From: Nonomuraea maritima
GTDB lineage: Bacteria > Actinomycetota > Actinomycetes > Streptosporangiales > Streptosporangiaceae
Direction of reading: 5' to 3'
DNA length: 59,589 nt
NCBI RefSeq assembly: GCF_900100395.1
Contig: NZ_FNFB01000010.1
Location: 1-59,589, forward strand
Below are positions 17,087 to 26,160 of this stretch, piece after piece; within the stretch, counting starts at the first letter, position 1, and every line of letters starts with the position of its first letter. Under the pieces are notes generated by a model. The model did not search any database. It was not told the origin of the DNA and was given only the letters and a program-made list of their open reading frames with translations. Both the position numbers and the translations under genes were made by a program.

Positions 17087-17452
17087 TCACTGCTGGAGGA
17101 GATCGGCGAGGACGGCGGCCTCGCTGATCTCCGGTTGTTTGGTCGCGGTGAGCAGGGTCAGTGGTCCGCCCTGGGCGAGTTCACGCAGGTGGGCGAGTGC
17201 GGCCGCGCGCTCGGGGTCCGCGAGTTCGGTGCGGTAGCGGCGGCCGAACTCGGCGAAGCGTTCGGGGTCGTGGCGGTACCAGGTGCGCAGCTCGGTCGAC
17301 GGGGCGACCTCTTTGCACCATTCGTCGAGCCCGGCCTTGGCCTTCGTCAGACCCCGTGGCCAGATCCGGTCGACCAGCACCCGGGTGCCGTCGTCGCGGT
17401 CGGGCTCCTCGTACACCCGCCGCACCTGGACGTTGCCCTTGCCAGCTGCCAT
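17087..17452 (-). CDS. DUF488 family protein
   Basis: The 121-aa protein matches the family throughout: VRRVYEEP, RVLVDRIWPRGL, LDEWCKEVAPST, LRTWYRHDPERFAEFGRRY and LTLLTATK. The single cysteine in DEWCKEVAPS is a usual family residue. Biochemical function is unknown. It lies alone between the convergent membrane protein and the GlsB gene; a 75-bp gap upstream leaves co-transcription with GlsB possible. Confidence 0.92.
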   Translation of the reverse strand: MAAGKGNVQVRRVYEEPDRDDGTRVLVDRIWPRGLTKAKAGLDEWCKEVAPSTELRTWYRHDPERFAEFGRRYRTELADPERAAALAHLRELAQGGPLTLLTATKQPEISEAAVLADLLQQ

Positions 17453-17527
17453 GACGTGCCTCCTCGACGTCCGTTCCGTTCCGACGCTACGCCGGGGGAC
17501 GTCAAGCCGAGTTCACGACGGGATCGC

Positions 17528-17794
17528 TCAGCGCAGCTCGCGCCGCCGCTTGCCGCCGCTGATCGCCTCCGCCGTGCCGATCAGGGCCACCGAGGCGATG
17601 ACCGCCACGATGAAGCCGAGCACGTTGAGCTCGAAGATGTCGCCGGTGCCGAGCAGGGCGGCCACCGTGCCACCGATCACCGACCCCACCAGGCCGAGCA
17701 GCAGGGTCGCCAGCAGGCCGAGGTTCTGCTTGCCTGGCTTGATCAGCCGGGCGAGTGCGCCGATGATCAGGCCGGCGACGATGAATCCGATCAT
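17528..17794 (-). CDS. GlsB/YeaQ/YmgE family stress-response membrane protein
   Basis: The 88-aa protein starts MIGFIVAGLIIGALARLIKPG, followed by LLLGLVGSVIGG and a third hydrophobic helix, the standard three-helix layout of this transglycosylase-associated family. It ends in a basic tail (GGKRRRELR). AAGGAG precedes the ATG. It diverges from the CHRD gene at 17999, and the intergenic region contains a 34-bp element shared with the second CHRD gene. Confidence 0.93.
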   Translation of the reverse strand: MIGFIVAGLIIGALARLIKPGKQNLGLLATLLLGLVGSVIGGTVAALLGTGDIFELNVLGFIVAVIASVALIGTAEAISGGKRRRELR

Positions 17795-17886
17795 GAAATG
17801 CTCCTTGGACGGGGGGACGTTCCTTCATCGGTATGCCCGCAACTACCGGCGAAATCGCGTACACACCTTGATCGAGTGCGGCGCGC

Positions 17887-17920
17887 CTGTATGCCTTTGT
17901 ACGCACTCGCCACCTTGTGT
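17887..17920 (+). promoter_or_regulatory. 34-bp element upstream of CHRD gene 1
   Basis: The pattern CTGTRYGCMTTTGTACG, ten free bases, CTTGTGT occurs here and at 37579-37612. In both cases it lies 77-78 bases before the start of a CHRD gene. The bases around it are not conserved, which argues for a kept promoter or operator rather than recent duplication. The factor that reads it is unknown. Confidence 0.65.
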
Positions 17921-17998
17921 GGATTTGGACGTATTACGAGATCCCGCCCAACCCTAACGTCTGGGATGTCCGAAACACGCGTTACGAGGGGGGCTGGA

Positions 17999-18595
17999 AT
18001 GAACATCGTCAAGCAGAGCAGCGGCAAGGGAATCTCGTGGCAGCGACTGGCGAGCCGCGGCGTGATGGGAGCGGTCGCCGCGGCGCTGGCCGTCGGAGCC
18101 ATGTCGGCGCCCGCGGGCGCCTCCACCGCGTCCACGGCGTCCACGACGTCCACTGTCTCCCACCCCACCACGGCGGCGGTGTCCACGACCGCGGCGAGCC
18201 AGGCCAGGACGTCCTACTTCGCCTCCGTGCTCCTGGGCAGGAACGAGGTCCGCGAAAAGGGCAAGAAGGTGAACGACCGGGACGGGATCGCGGTCGCCAA
18301 GTTCCGCATCCAGGGCAACCGCCTGTTCTTCCTCGTCCAGTGGAAGAAGGTCGCGAGGCCCACCGCGCTCCACATCCACCGCGGCCGGGCGGGCGTGAAC
18401 GGCCCCGTCGTCATCGACCTGCTGTCCAACGGCAGGACCCGCGGCAACACGACCGTCGGCTCGGTCGTCGTCAAGGACCTGAGCGTGCTCAACGGCATCA
18501 AGGCCAACCCGAGGACCTGGTACGCCAACCTGCACACCAAGCAGTTCGCCGACGGCGCCGTCCGCGGCCAGCTGGTCAAGGGCGGCCGCTGGTAG
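17999..18595 (+). CDS. secreted CHRD-domain protein (one domain)
   Basis: The 198-aa protein has a long Sec-type signal sequence (about 1-42, ending PAGAS), then a Ser/Thr/Ala-rich linker to about 67. One CHRD domain follows (about 70-198), with the typical ALHIHRGRAGVNGPVVIDL and TWYANLHTKQFADGAVRGQL. CHRD domains occur in chordin and in many bacterial secreted proteins; the bacterial role is unknown. ATG at 17999 follows GAGGGGGG. The stop codon directly abuts the stop of the convergent kinase gene. Confidence 0.88.
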   Translation: MNIVKQSSGKGISWQRLASRGVMGAVAAALAVGAMSAPAGASTASTASTTSTVSHPTTAAVSTTAASQARTSYFASVLLGRNEVREKGKKVNDRDGIAVAKFRIQGNRLFFLVQWKKVARPTALHIHRGRAGVNGPVVIDLLSNGRTRGNTTVGSVVVKDLSVLNGIKANPRTWYANLHTKQFADGAVRGQLVKGGRW

Positions 18596-19465
18596 TCAGG
18601 TGAGCAGCACCTGGTCGAGGGCGTGGTCGCCGATCGCCGCCATGCGGGGGTTGTCGTCGGAGTGGACGGCCAGGGCCGTACCCATGACGACAGCCCAGCC
18701 GCGCGCCCGCTCCCAGGTCACCTCGTCGGCGTCCACGTGCGACCGGAAGACCTCGCGGGCGTGCTCGTCGAACACCAGCCACGCGGCGGCCAGATCGGTG
18801 GCAGGGTCGCCGCCGGTGAGGTCACCGAAGTCGAGCACCGCTGCCAGCCCCGTGCCGTCGGACAGGAAATTCGCCGGGTGCGGGTCGCCGTGGAGCCAGA
18901 GCGCGGGCCCCTGCCAGGGCGGCAGGGCCACCAGACTCTCCCACAGCGACAGCAGGCCGGCCGGCCGGGACGACATCTCCAGGCGCCGGCGTACCACCTG
19001 GTCACGGGCGGAGAGGGGGACGCCACGGACAGGGTTGCGCGGCGCGTCGGCCGGCGCGGGACGGTGGAGGCCGGTCATGAACCGGGCCAGCGGGACGGCG
19101 ATGCCGGACCGCCCGGACGGCGGCACGTCGGCGACGGTACGGCCGTCGAACCAGGGCGCGATCGTCCACGGCCACGGATAGCCCTCGCCGGGCTCGCCCA
19201 CCCTGACGGGGGTGGGCAGCGCGACCTCGACGTGCCGGGCCAGGACCGGCAGCCAGCGCTGCTCGTTGCGGATGAGGTCGACGGCCACCTCGCGGCGTGG
19301 CAGCCGTACGGACAGGTCTGTGCCGAGGCGGTAGATGACGTTGTCCCAGCCACTGGCCACGAGGGTGAGCGGTGCGGCGAGATCGGGGTGCTGCGCGCGG
19401 ATCAAGCGGTCGACCAGGCGCGCGTCGATGTCGACCTCGGCCGCGGGGGTGTCCATCCCGACCAT
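18596..19465 (-). CDS. aminoglycoside phosphotransferase (APH)-like kinase
   Basis: The roughly 289-aa protein has the APH catalytic loop LHGDPHPANFL and the metal-binding VLDFGDLTGGDPATDLA, with a preceding ATP-lobe region SVRLPRREVAVDLIRNE. Such kinases phosphorylate small molecules (aminoglycosides, macrolides, choline-like compounds or others); substrate and resistance cannot be inferred. ATG at 19465 or 19456 are both possible because no clear ribosome site is seen. It is monocistronic and tail to tail with the CHRD gene. Confidence 0.85.
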   Translation of the reverse strand: MVGMDTPAAEVDIDARLVDRLIRAQHPDLAAPLTLVASGWDNVIYRLGTDLSVRLPRREVAVDLIRNEQRWLPVLARHVEVALPTPVRVGEPGEGYPWPWTIAPWFDGRTVADVPPSGRSGIAVPLARFMTGLHRPAPADAPRNPVRGVPLSARDQVVRRRLEMSSRPAGLLSLWESLVALPPWQGPALWLHGDPHPANFLSDGTGLAAVLDFGDLTGGDPATDLAAAWLVFDEHAREVFRSHVDADEVTWERARGWAVVMGTALAVHSDDNPRMAAIGDHALDQVLLT

Positions 19466-19609
19466 GGTAGGCGAGCCCGCGGGCGCCACAGCTCTCCCCC
19501 GGCGCCGCCCGGGCCCGGCTCGGCGACATCAGGAAAACAACGCGACAAATCGCTCCACTACTGATTACCTCATTACCTTGATCACACTGTCGAGGCGGGG
19601 AGAGCAACA

Positions 19610-20371
19610 GTGATCGTGGAGTACATTCGCTACCGCATCCCTGAGGACGGGTCAGAACAGTTCGAGGAGGCCTACCGCAGGGCGGCGGGCTCTTTGGCGC
19701 GGGCGCCGCAGTGCGTGAACTACGAGCTCAGCCGCTGCGTGGACGATCCCGCCTGCTACATCCTGCGGATCACCTGGACGTCGGCCAAGGAACACCTGGA
19801 GGGCTTCCGTAGCGGCGAACTGTTCCCCGCGTTCCTGGCGGAGATCCGGCCCTACGTCGAGATGATCGAGGAGATGCGCCACTACGAGCAGACCTCGGTG
19901 CGCGGCGACGGCGGCTCCGTCCCCAGCCTGTACGACTGGGCAGGCGGGACCGAGGCGTTCGAGCAGTTGACCGAGCGGTTCTACGAGCTGGTCAAGGCCG
20001 ACGAACTGGTCGGGCCGCTGTTCGCGCACATGGATCCCGGCCACCCGCACTACGTGGCCATGTGGCTGGCGGAGGTCTTCGGCGGCCCGGCCCGCTACAC
20101 CGGCGAGCGCGGCGGCTATCCGCACATGCTCCGCATGCATCTCGGCAGAGGGATCACCGAGGCGCAGCGTCGTCGCTGGGTGGCGCTGCTGGTCGATGCC
20201 GCCGACGAGGTGGGCCTGCCGGACGACCCCGAGTTCCGCGCCGCGTTCATGGGTTACATCGAGTGGGGAACCCGGCTGGCACTCGGCAACTCCCAGCCGG
20301 ACGCGACACCTGTGCAGCAGGCGCCGGTGCCGCGGTGGGGCTGGGGCGTCGCCCCTCCGTACCAGGGCTGA
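19610..20371 (+). CDS. ABM-truncated haemoglobin (group II) chimera
   Basis: The 253-aa protein fuses two domains. The N-terminal antibiotic-biosynthesis-monooxygenase (ABM) domain (about 1-95) includes VEYIRYRIPEDGSEQFEEAYRRAA and the ITWTSAKEHLEGF stretch. The C-terminal group II truncated globin (about 105-235) includes LYDWAGGTEAFEQLTERFYELV, FAHMDPGHPHYVAMWLAEVFGG, and proximal-region HMLRMHLGRGITEAQRRRW. A chimera of this type has been described from Streptomyces avermitilis, so it is rare but known. Haem binding is likely; the reaction is not established from sequence. GTG at 19610 follows GGGGAGAG. Confidence 0.92.
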   Translation: MIVEYIRYRIPEDGSEQFEEAYRRAAGSLARAPQCVNYELSRCVDDPACYILRITWTSAKEHLEGFRSGELFPAFLAEIRPYVEMIEEMRHYEQTSVRGDGGSVPSLYDWAGGTEAFEQLTERFYELVKADELVGPLFAHMDPGHPHYVAMWLAEVFGGPARYTGERGGYPHMLRMHLGRGITEAQRRRWVALLVDAADEVGLPDDPEFRAAFMGYIEWGTRLALGNSQPDATPVQQAPVPRWGWGVAPPYQG

Positions 20372-20407
20372 GACGCTACCGCGACGACGGATCACCAAGC
20401 TGCTGTC

Positions 20408-21574
20408 ATGACAACCATTCTGCGACCGCGCGACGGCGCCGCGAAGGTCGTGCCCATTGAGCTCTTCTTCGACCTCGTGTACGTGTTCGCCATCACCCAG
20501 CTCTCCCACCTGCTTCTGGAGCATCTCGGGGCGGCGGGAGCGGCGCGGACGCTGCTGCTGACGCTGGCGGTGTGGTGGGCCTGGATGTACGCCACCTGGA
20601 CCACGAACTACCTGGACCCCGACCATCCCACCATGCGGCTGACGCTGGCGGCCATGATGCTGGCCGGGCTGTCGATGGCGGCCGCGCTGCCCGAGGCGTT
20701 CGGCCCGCGCGCCCTGTGGTTCGCCGCGTCGTACGTCGTTCTGCAGGTGGGGCGGTCGCTGGTGGTGGCGGTCGCGGCCCGTCGCGAGCCCATCGGGCAC
20801 ACCTTCCGGCTCATCCTGGCCTGGCAGGTGGTCAGCGCGGTGGTGTGGATCGCCGGAGCGCTCGCCGGCGGCACCGGCCAGGTGGTGCTGTGGGTGGCCG
20901 CGCTGCTGATGGAGTACGTCGCGCCCTGGCACGGCTACCGCATGCCGTTCCTGGGCCGCGCGACCACTGCCGAGTGGGCCATCGACGGCGCCCACATGGC
21001 CGAACGCTGCCAGCTCTTCGTGATGCTCGCGCTCGGGGAGTCCGTCCTGGTCACCGGGCTGACGTTGGCCGAGGGCGAGCATCTGTCCGCCGCGACGGTG
21101 GCCGCCTTCGGCGTGGCCTTCCTCACGAGCGTGGCGATGTGGTGGTTGTACTTCGACAACTCGGCGGAGGCCGCCGCCGAGCGGGTGGCCGCGGCGGACG
21201 ACACGGGACGGCTCGGCCGCTCCGCCTACACCTACAGCCACATTCCGATCGTGGCCGGGGTCATCGTCGCAGCCGTGGGTGACGAACTGGCCATCGCGCA
21301 CCCGCTGGGCCCCGTGAGTACGGGCACCGTACTCACCGTGCTGGGCGGTCCCGCGCTGTTCCTGGCCGGGCACGCGGTGTTCCAGCGGGTCGTGTTCGGC
21401 GGGCTGCCTGGGGGCAGGCTCGTCGCCGTCGCCGTGCTCGTCCTCACCGGGCTGCTCGTCCTCGCGGCGCCGTCGCTCGTCCCGCCCGTCGCCCTGGCCG
21501 TCCTCGCGGCCCTGGTCGTCGGCACCGTCGCACTCCGGGACACCCGCCCACGAACCGCCGTCCGATCAGCCTGA
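20408..21574 (+). CDS. low-temperature requirement protein A (LtrA) family membrane protein
   Basis: The 388-aa protein carries the LtrA N-terminus VVPIELFFDLVYVFAITQLSHLL and about ten membrane helices with short loops. The conserved HMAERCQLFVMLALGES follows in the middle. The family was named for a Listeria cold-growth gene; its molecular function is unknown. It starts 36 bases after the chimera gene, so co-transcription is possible. It is convergent with, and overlaps by 9 bases, the next small gene. Confidence 0.92.
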   Translation: MTTILRPRDGAAKVVPIELFFDLVYVFAITQLSHLLLEHLGAAGAARTLLLTLAVWWAWMYATWTTNYLDPDHPTMRLTLAAMMLAGLSMAAALPEAFGPRALWFAASYVVLQVGRSLVVAVAARREPIGHTFRLILAWQVVSAVVWIAGALAGGTGQVVLWVAALLMEYVAPWHGYRMPFLGRATTAEWAIDGAHMAERCQLFVMLALGESVLVTGLTLAEGEHLSAATVAAFGVAFLTSVAMWWLYFDNSAEAAAERVAAADDTGRLGRSAYTYSHIPIVAGVIVAAVGDELAIAHPLGPVSTGTVLTVLGGPALFLAGHAVFQRVVFGGLPGGRLVAVAVLVLTGLLVLAAPSLVPPVALAVLAALVVGTVALRDTRPRTAVRSA

Positions 21575-21826
21575 GCGTCCGCGACGCCTCACCAGAACAC
21601 CCAGGGCGAGCTCGACGACAAGCAGCGCCAGAGCGATCGCCGCTGACACGGCGGTCATCTGCTCCTCCGACAGACCGCCGGCGCACTGGGTGATGTTGCC
21701 GCCCTCGTACAGCAGGCGGCAGTCGCGTCCCAGGACGGCGGCGACCGCGTACCAGTTGGCGATCAGAAGGGGGACGGCGAGCATGGCCCAGCCGGCTCCC
21801 CTGCCTTTCTCGGATGTGCCGCCCAT
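21566..21826 (-). CDS. small two-helix membrane protein, 86 aa
   Basis: Two hydrophobic segments flank a short outer loop with two cysteines: [23 protein letters not shown], then [18 protein letters not shown], then a second helix and a basic tail. The cysteine pair could form a disulphide outside the cell. ATG at 21826 is preferred; GTG at 21835 is possible. Family unknown. It overlaps the LtrA gene end by 9 bases. Confidence 0.6.
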   Translation of the reverse strand: MGGTSEKGRGAGWAMLAVPLLIANWYAVAAVLGRDCRLLYEGGNITQCAGGLSEEQMTAVSAAIALALLVVELALGVLVRRRGRSG

Positions 21827-21907
21827 CGCGAGCACCTAAGCACACCGTCGATGGGGATGGCCAGGGGGTCGCGATGGCCGGTGGATTGCGGCCAGTACAT
21901 TACGGGG

Positions 21908-22750
21908 GTGGCAAATCTCCGGGAGCAGATCGTCGCCGAGCTGGGCGTCAAGCCGACCATCGTCCCCAAGATCGAGATCCGCGAGCGGATCGACTTTCTC
22001 AAGGACTACCTGCGTTCGACCGGCGGGAAGGGCTTCGTGCTCGGCATCAGCGGCGGCCAGGACAGCACGCTGACCGGGCGGCTGTGCCAGCTCGCCGGTG
22101 AGGAGCTGCGCGCCGAGGGCTACGACGCCACCTTCCTCGCGGTACGGCTCCCGTACGGCGAGCAGGCCGACGAGGAGGACGCGCAGATCGCGCTGAAGTT
22201 CATCCAGCCCGACCGTTCGATCACCGTGGACGTCAAGCCCGGCGCGGACGCCACCGCCACCCAGACGGCGCTCGGCCTGCGCGAGGTGCTGGGCGACGAG
22301 GACCGCCTGCGTGACTTCGTGCGCGGCAACATCAAGGCCCGCGAGCGCATGGTGGTGCAGTTCGCCATCGCCGGGCAGCTGAACATGCTGGTGGTGGGCA
22401 CCGACCACGCGGCCGAGGCCGTGACGGGCTTCTTCACCAAGTACGGCGACGGCGGCGTCGACCTCACCCCGCTGACCGGGCTGACGAAGCGCCAGGGCGC
22501 CGCCCTGCTGGCCGAGCTCGGCGCGCCGCCGAGCGTCTGGCAGAAGGTGCCCACCGCCGACCTCGAGGACGACCGCCCCGCGCTGCCCGACGAGGTGGCG
22601 CTCGGCGTGACGTACGCGCAGATCGACGACTACCTGGAGGGCGCCGACGTCCCTCCGGAGGTGACGGCGAAGGTGGAGAGGCTCTACCTCGCCACCCGCC
22701 ACAAGCGCACCGTCCCCGTCACCCCCCTCGACACCTGGTGGCGTCCCTGA
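21908..22750 (+). CDS. nadE: ammonia-dependent NAD+ synthetase
   Basis: The 280-aa enzyme performs the last step of NAD synthesis, amidating deamido-NAD with ammonia and ATP. It has the ATP pyrophosphatase loop [14 protein letters not shown], the region [55 protein letters not shown] and [13 protein letters not shown]. No glutaminase domain is fused, so free ammonia is the nitrogen donor. GTG at 21908 is chosen because it begins the family N-terminus ([14 protein letters not shown]). It is followed by a terminator. Confidence 0.96.
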   Translation: MANLREQIVAELGVKPTIVPKIEIRERIDFLKDYLRSTGGKGFVLGISGGQDSTLTGRLCQLAGEELRAEGYDATFLAVRLPYGEQADEEDAQIALKFIQPDRSITVDVKPGADATATQTALGLREVLGDEDRLRDFVRGNIKARERMVVQFAIAGQLNMLVVGTDHAAEAVTGFFTKYGDGGVDLTPLTGLTKRQGAALLAELGAPPSVWQKVPTADLEDDRPALPDEVALGVTYAQIDDYLEGADVPPEVTAKVERLYLATRHKRTVPVTPLDTWWRP

Positions 22751-22764
22751 CCCCCGTGACATCC

Positions 22765-22789
22765 GGCCCGCCTCATCGGCGGGCCTTTT
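22765..22789 (+). terminator. rho-independent terminator after nadE
   Basis: GGCCCGCC, a 5-base loop and GGCGGGCC form a perfect 8-bp stem followed by TTTT. It lies 14 bases after the nadE stop. Confidence 0.85.
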
Positions 22790-22862
22790 CCATGTTGTGA
22801 CGTGTTCGCCAGATGGAGTGAACGTGCTGGTCACGTGCGTCTGCTGCACTTAGGGCGTGGAT

Positions 22863-22879
22863 AACGTTCCGCGAACGTT
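22863..22879. promoter_or_regulatory. palindromic operator upstream of the sugar ABC operon
   Basis: AACGTTC-CGC-GAACGTT is a perfect 7-bp inverted repeat about 105 bases before the first permease start. It overlaps a second palindrome, CGAACGTTCG. LacI- and ROK-type sugar regulators use sites of this kind in actinomycete sugar operons. No regulator gene is adjacent, so the binding protein is unknown. Confidence 0.55.
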
Positions 22880-22984
22880 CGATGTGAGGGCTGAGGGCAG
22901 ACCTACCGCTTCGTGGCCCGAGTGGGCAGAATCCACCGAGCACGAAAGTGAACATACGGTAAACGAAAGTAGGACTGCACGACG

Positions 22985-23890
22985 ATGGAAGCTCGCGCTA
23001 TCCGGAGGCGGGGACCGACAGGCGAGCACCGCTTATCGTTGCTCTACCTGGCCCCCTCACTGCTCATCTTCGCGATCTTCGTCTTCTATCCCCTCGGCAG
23101 GACGTTCTACCTGTCGACGATGGGGACCGACATCATCGGCCGGGCCAACAAGTTCGTCGGCCTGGACAACTTCGCGGACATGTTCGCCGACCCGGGCTTC
23201 TTCAAGGCACTCGGCACGACCGCGCTCTTCGTCCTCTTCACGGTGATTCCGTCGATCTTCGGCGCTCTCGTGGTCGTCCTGCTGCTGGAGTCGCGGATCA
23301 GCGGGCAGCGGATGTTCCGTACGGTGTTCGCGCTGCCGTTCGCCTTCTCGGTCGCGACCGCGTCGGTCATCTTCGCTCTCATCTACAACCCGGCCGTGGG
23401 CATGGCCAACGGCATCCTCAGCTACGTCGGCGTCGAGCGGATCGGCTGGCTCACCGAGCCCGACCTGGCACTCATCTCCGTCTCGATCACCACGGTCTGG
23501 ATGACGCTCGGCTACAACGTCCTCGTGCTGTCCGCCGGAGTCGGCGCGATCCCCACCGAAGTGGTGGAGGCGGCCAGGCTCGACGGCGCGACCGGGTGGC
23601 GGCTGCACCGGCGGATCACCATCCCCATGCTGTCGCCGCAGCTCTTCTTCCTCATCGTGATCTCCACGATCCACTCGCTGCAGAGTTTCGGACAGATCCA
23701 CATCCTCACCAAGGGCGGCCCCGACGGGGCCACGTCGACGCTGGTCTACTGGATCTACGAGAAGGCCTTCAGCTACGGGTCGTCCGACTTCGGCACCGCG
23801 AGCGCCGCGGCGATCGTGCTCCTGGTGGTCGTGCTGGTGTGCACGGGCGTCCAGTTCGGCGTGCTGGAAAGGAAGGTCCACTACCGATGA
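22985..23890 (+). CDS. sugar ABC transporter permease (MalF/UgpA type)
   Basis: The 301-aa protein has six membrane segments and the cytoplasmic EAA loop EAARLDGATGWRLHRRITIPMLSP that contacts the ATPase. The N-terminus LLYLAPSLLIFAIFVFYPL is typical of the UgpA/MalF group (CUT1 family). It pairs with the next permease, whose ATG overlaps its stop. No ATP-binding gene is in the operon, so a shared multitask ATPase (MsiK-like) elsewhere is likely, as is common in actinomycetes. Confidence 0.93.
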   Translation: MEARAIRRRGPTGEHRLSLLYLAPSLLIFAIFVFYPLGRTFYLSTMGTDIIGRANKFVGLDNFADMFADPGFFKALGTTALFVLFTVIPSIFGALVVVLLLESRISGQRMFRTVFALPFAFSVATASVIFALIYNPAVGMANGILSYVGVERIGWLTEPDLALISVSITTVWMTLGYNVLVLSAGVGAIPTEVVEAARLDGATGWRLHRRITIPMLSPQLFFLIVISTIHSLQSFGQIHILTKGGPDGATSTLVYWIYEKAFSYGSSDFGTASAAAIVLLVVVLVCTGVQFGVLERKVHYR

Positions 23891-24726
23891 GCAGCACCAA
23901 GTCCTCGGTGGCGAGCAAGGCCGTCGTCTACCTGGTGCTCGTCGTGTGCGCGCTCCCGGTGGTCTTCCCGCTCTACTACGCGTTCGTCGGCGGCATCATG
24001 ACGCCCAGCGACCTCGCCAGCTACCCGCCGAAGCTGTTCCCGACGGCGATCGACCTCGGCAACTATGCCTCGGCGCTCGACACGATCCCGCTGGGCAGGC
24101 AGTACCTCAACTCCGCGATCCAGACCGGCATCGTCACCATCTGCCAGCTCGTGACGAGCGTCCTCGCCGCGTACGCGTTCGCGTTCCTGCGGATGTGGGC
24201 GAAGACGGCGATGTTCGCGATCTTCATGGTGACGCTCATGGTGCCGTGGGAAGCGATCATCCTGCCCAACTACCTGCTGATCTCCGACCTCGGGCTGACC
24301 AAGGGTCCGCTCACGTACCTCGGGCTCACGCTGCCCTTCCTCGCCCACGCCTTCGGCACGTTCCTGCTGCGGCAGTCGTTCCTGCAGTTCCCGCTGGAGG
24401 TGCGCGACGCCTCCGTCATGGACGGCTGCGGGCACCTGCGGTTCCTGTGGCGGATCCTCCTCCCCCTGTCCAAGCCGGCCATCGCCGCCGTCGGCGTCTA
24501 CGTGTTCATGACCACGTGGAACCAGTACTTCTGGCCGCTGATCCTCGGCAACGACGACCAGTACAAGACCCTGCAGATCGGGGTGTCCATGCTGAACGAC
24601 GCCGAGTCGTCCAGCCCCACGCTGATCCTCGCCGGAGTCACCCTCGCGCTGCTCCCCACCCTCGCGCTCGTGATCTTCGGGCAGCGCTTCATCATCCGAG
24701 GGCTCACCGCAGGCGCGGTGAAGTGA
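23887..24726 (+). CDS. sugar ABC transporter permease (MalG/UgpE type)
   Basis: The 279-aa partner permease has six membrane segments and the EAA-like loop VRDASVMDGCGHLRFLWRILLPLSKP. The glutamate-alanine-alanine itself reads RDAS, which is within family variation. The C-terminal QRFIIRGLTAGAVK is characteristic of this subgroup. Its ATG lies inside the preceding stop (ATGA), so the pair is translated as a unit. The binding-protein gene starts 25 bases downstream. Confidence 0.93.
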   Translation: MSSTKSSVASKAVVYLVLVVCALPVVFPLYYAFVGGIMTPSDLASYPPKLFPTAIDLGNYASALDTIPLGRQYLNSAIQTGIVTICQLVTSVLAAYAFAFLRMWAKTAMFAIFMVTLMVPWEAIILPNYLLISDLGLTKGPLTYLGLTLPFLAHAFGTFLLRQSFLQFPLEVRDASVMDGCGHLRFLWRILLPLSKPAIAAVGVYVFMTTWNQYFWPLILGNDDQYKTLQIGVSMLNDAESSSPTLILAGVTLALLPTLALVIFGQRFIIRGLTAGAVK

Positions 24727-24751
24727 TCGTGCACAAGAAACGGAGCTTCTG

Positions 24752-26137
24752 ATGACACTCCCCCGATCCCGTACGCGCGGTGGGCTGGCCGTCGTGGCCG
24801 CGCTGTCGCTCGCCCTGACGGGCTGCGGCGCCGACGGCGGCTCGGAGGGCGGCGACGCCGCCACGGCTCCGGGCCCAGAAGCGATCACCGAGCCGATCGA
24901 GATCGAGTTCTGGCACTCCATGAAGGAGAAGAACGAACTCGCCATCAAGGCCATGGTCGAGGACTTCAAGAAGGCCAACGACAAGATCACCGTGAAGCCG
25001 GTCTTCAAGGGTGACTACGACCAGATGGTGGTCGCGTACAAGCAGGCCATCCAGCAGGAGGCCACGCCGCCGCTGGTGCAGATCTACGACATCGGCTCGC
25101 GGTTCATGTACGACGCCCAGCAGGTCGTCCCGATGTACAAGTTCATCGAGAAGGACAAGTTCGACCAGAACGCGAACATCGAGCCCAACATCGCCAGCTA
25201 CTACACGATCGGCGGCAAGCTCTGGTCGATGCCGTTCAACTCCTCGGCGCCGCTGCTCTACATGAACGCGGACGCCGTACGGAAGGCCGGGCTCGACCCC
25301 GACAAGCCGCCGGCGACGCTCGACGAGATCGGCGAGTGGGCCAAGAAGCTGACCGTCAAGGACGGCAGCACGGTCACGCAGTACGGCTTCAACGCCGCCC
25401 TCTACGGCTGGTTCGTCGAACAGCTGACCGCCCAGGACAACGCCGAGTACTGCGACAACGGCAACGGCCGCAGCGGGCTGGCCACCAAGGTGAACTTCGG
25501 CACCGGCGCCGGGCCCAAGTTCGCCCAGTGGCTGGGCGACCTGGTGAAGGAGGGGTACGCCACCAACACCGGCCGGCCCACCGACCAGGCGCAGAACGCG
25601 TTCAAGACCGGGACCGTCGCGCTGCACCTGGAGTCGACGTCCGCGCTCGGCGGCTACACCGAGGCCGCGAAGGGCAAGTTCGAGCTGCGCACCGCGCCGT
25701 TCCCCAAGCCGTCCGCGACCTCCACCGGAGGCACGATCATCGGTGGCGCGTCCCTGTGGATCAACGCCGCGGGGCACTCGGACGCCGAGAAGCGGGCCGC
25801 CTGGGAGTTCGTGAAGTTCGCGAACTCGGCTGAGCAGCAGTCCAAGTGGCACGCGGCGACCGGTTACGTGCCGGTCAACCCGCAGGCCACCTCGAACGAC
25901 AACCCCAACTTCCAGGTCGCGGTGACGCAGCTGCGCGCCCAGCAGCCGTCGCCGGCCACGTCCGGCTGCCTGCTCGGCGTCATGCCGGAGGCCAGGAAGG
26001 CGGCTGAGGTCGGTCTGGAGCAGGCGGTGCCCGCGGGCGCCGGCCAGGAGGCCAAGACGTCGGCCGACCAGGCGATGCAGAACGCGGCCGCGAGCCTGCA
26101 GTCGTCCATCGACAAGTACAACGCCAACGTGAAGTAA
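24752..26137 (+). CDS. extracellular sugar-binding lipoprotein (UgpB-like)
   Basis: The 461-aa solute-binding protein has a lipobox, LALTGC, with the lipidated cysteine at residue 25. The mature protein starts with EIEFWHSM, a common start for glycerol-3-phosphate or oligosaccharide binding proteins, and includes KLWSMPFNSSAPLLYMNADAVRKAGLDP. Its substrate is not predictable; UgpB-like proteins bind glycerophosphodiesters or sugars. The gene ends the operon and is followed by the hairpin repeat array. Confidence 0.93.
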   Translation: MTLPRSRTRGGLAVVAALSLALTGCGADGGSEGGDAATAPGPEAITEPIEIEFWHSMKEKNELAIKAMVEDFKKANDKITVKPVFKGDYDQMVVAYKQAIQQEATPPLVQIYDIGSRFMYDAQQVVPMYKFIEKDKFDQNANIEPNIASYYTIGGKLWSMPFNSSAPLLYMNADAVRKAGLDPDKPPATLDEIGEWAKKLTVKDGSTVTQYGFNAALYGWFVEQLTAQDNAEYCDNGNGRSGLATKVNFGTGAGPKFAQWLGDLVKEGYATNTGRPTDQAQNAFKTGTVALHLESTSALGGYTEAAKGKFELRTAPFPKPSATSTGGTIIGGASLWINAAGHSDAEKRAAWEFVKFANSAEQQSKWHAATGYVPVNPQATSNDNPNFQVAVTQLRAQQPSPATSGCLLGVMPEARKAAEVGLEQAVPAGAGQEAKTSADQAMQNAAASLQSSIDKYNANVK

Positions 26138-26160
26138 CCACGAGCGTCACGCAACCTCGG

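Noticed and set aside
18596..19465. Aminoglycoside resistance gene
   Set aside because: The APH fold is shared by many kinases of other substrates, and nothing in the sequence or context points to antibiotic resistance.
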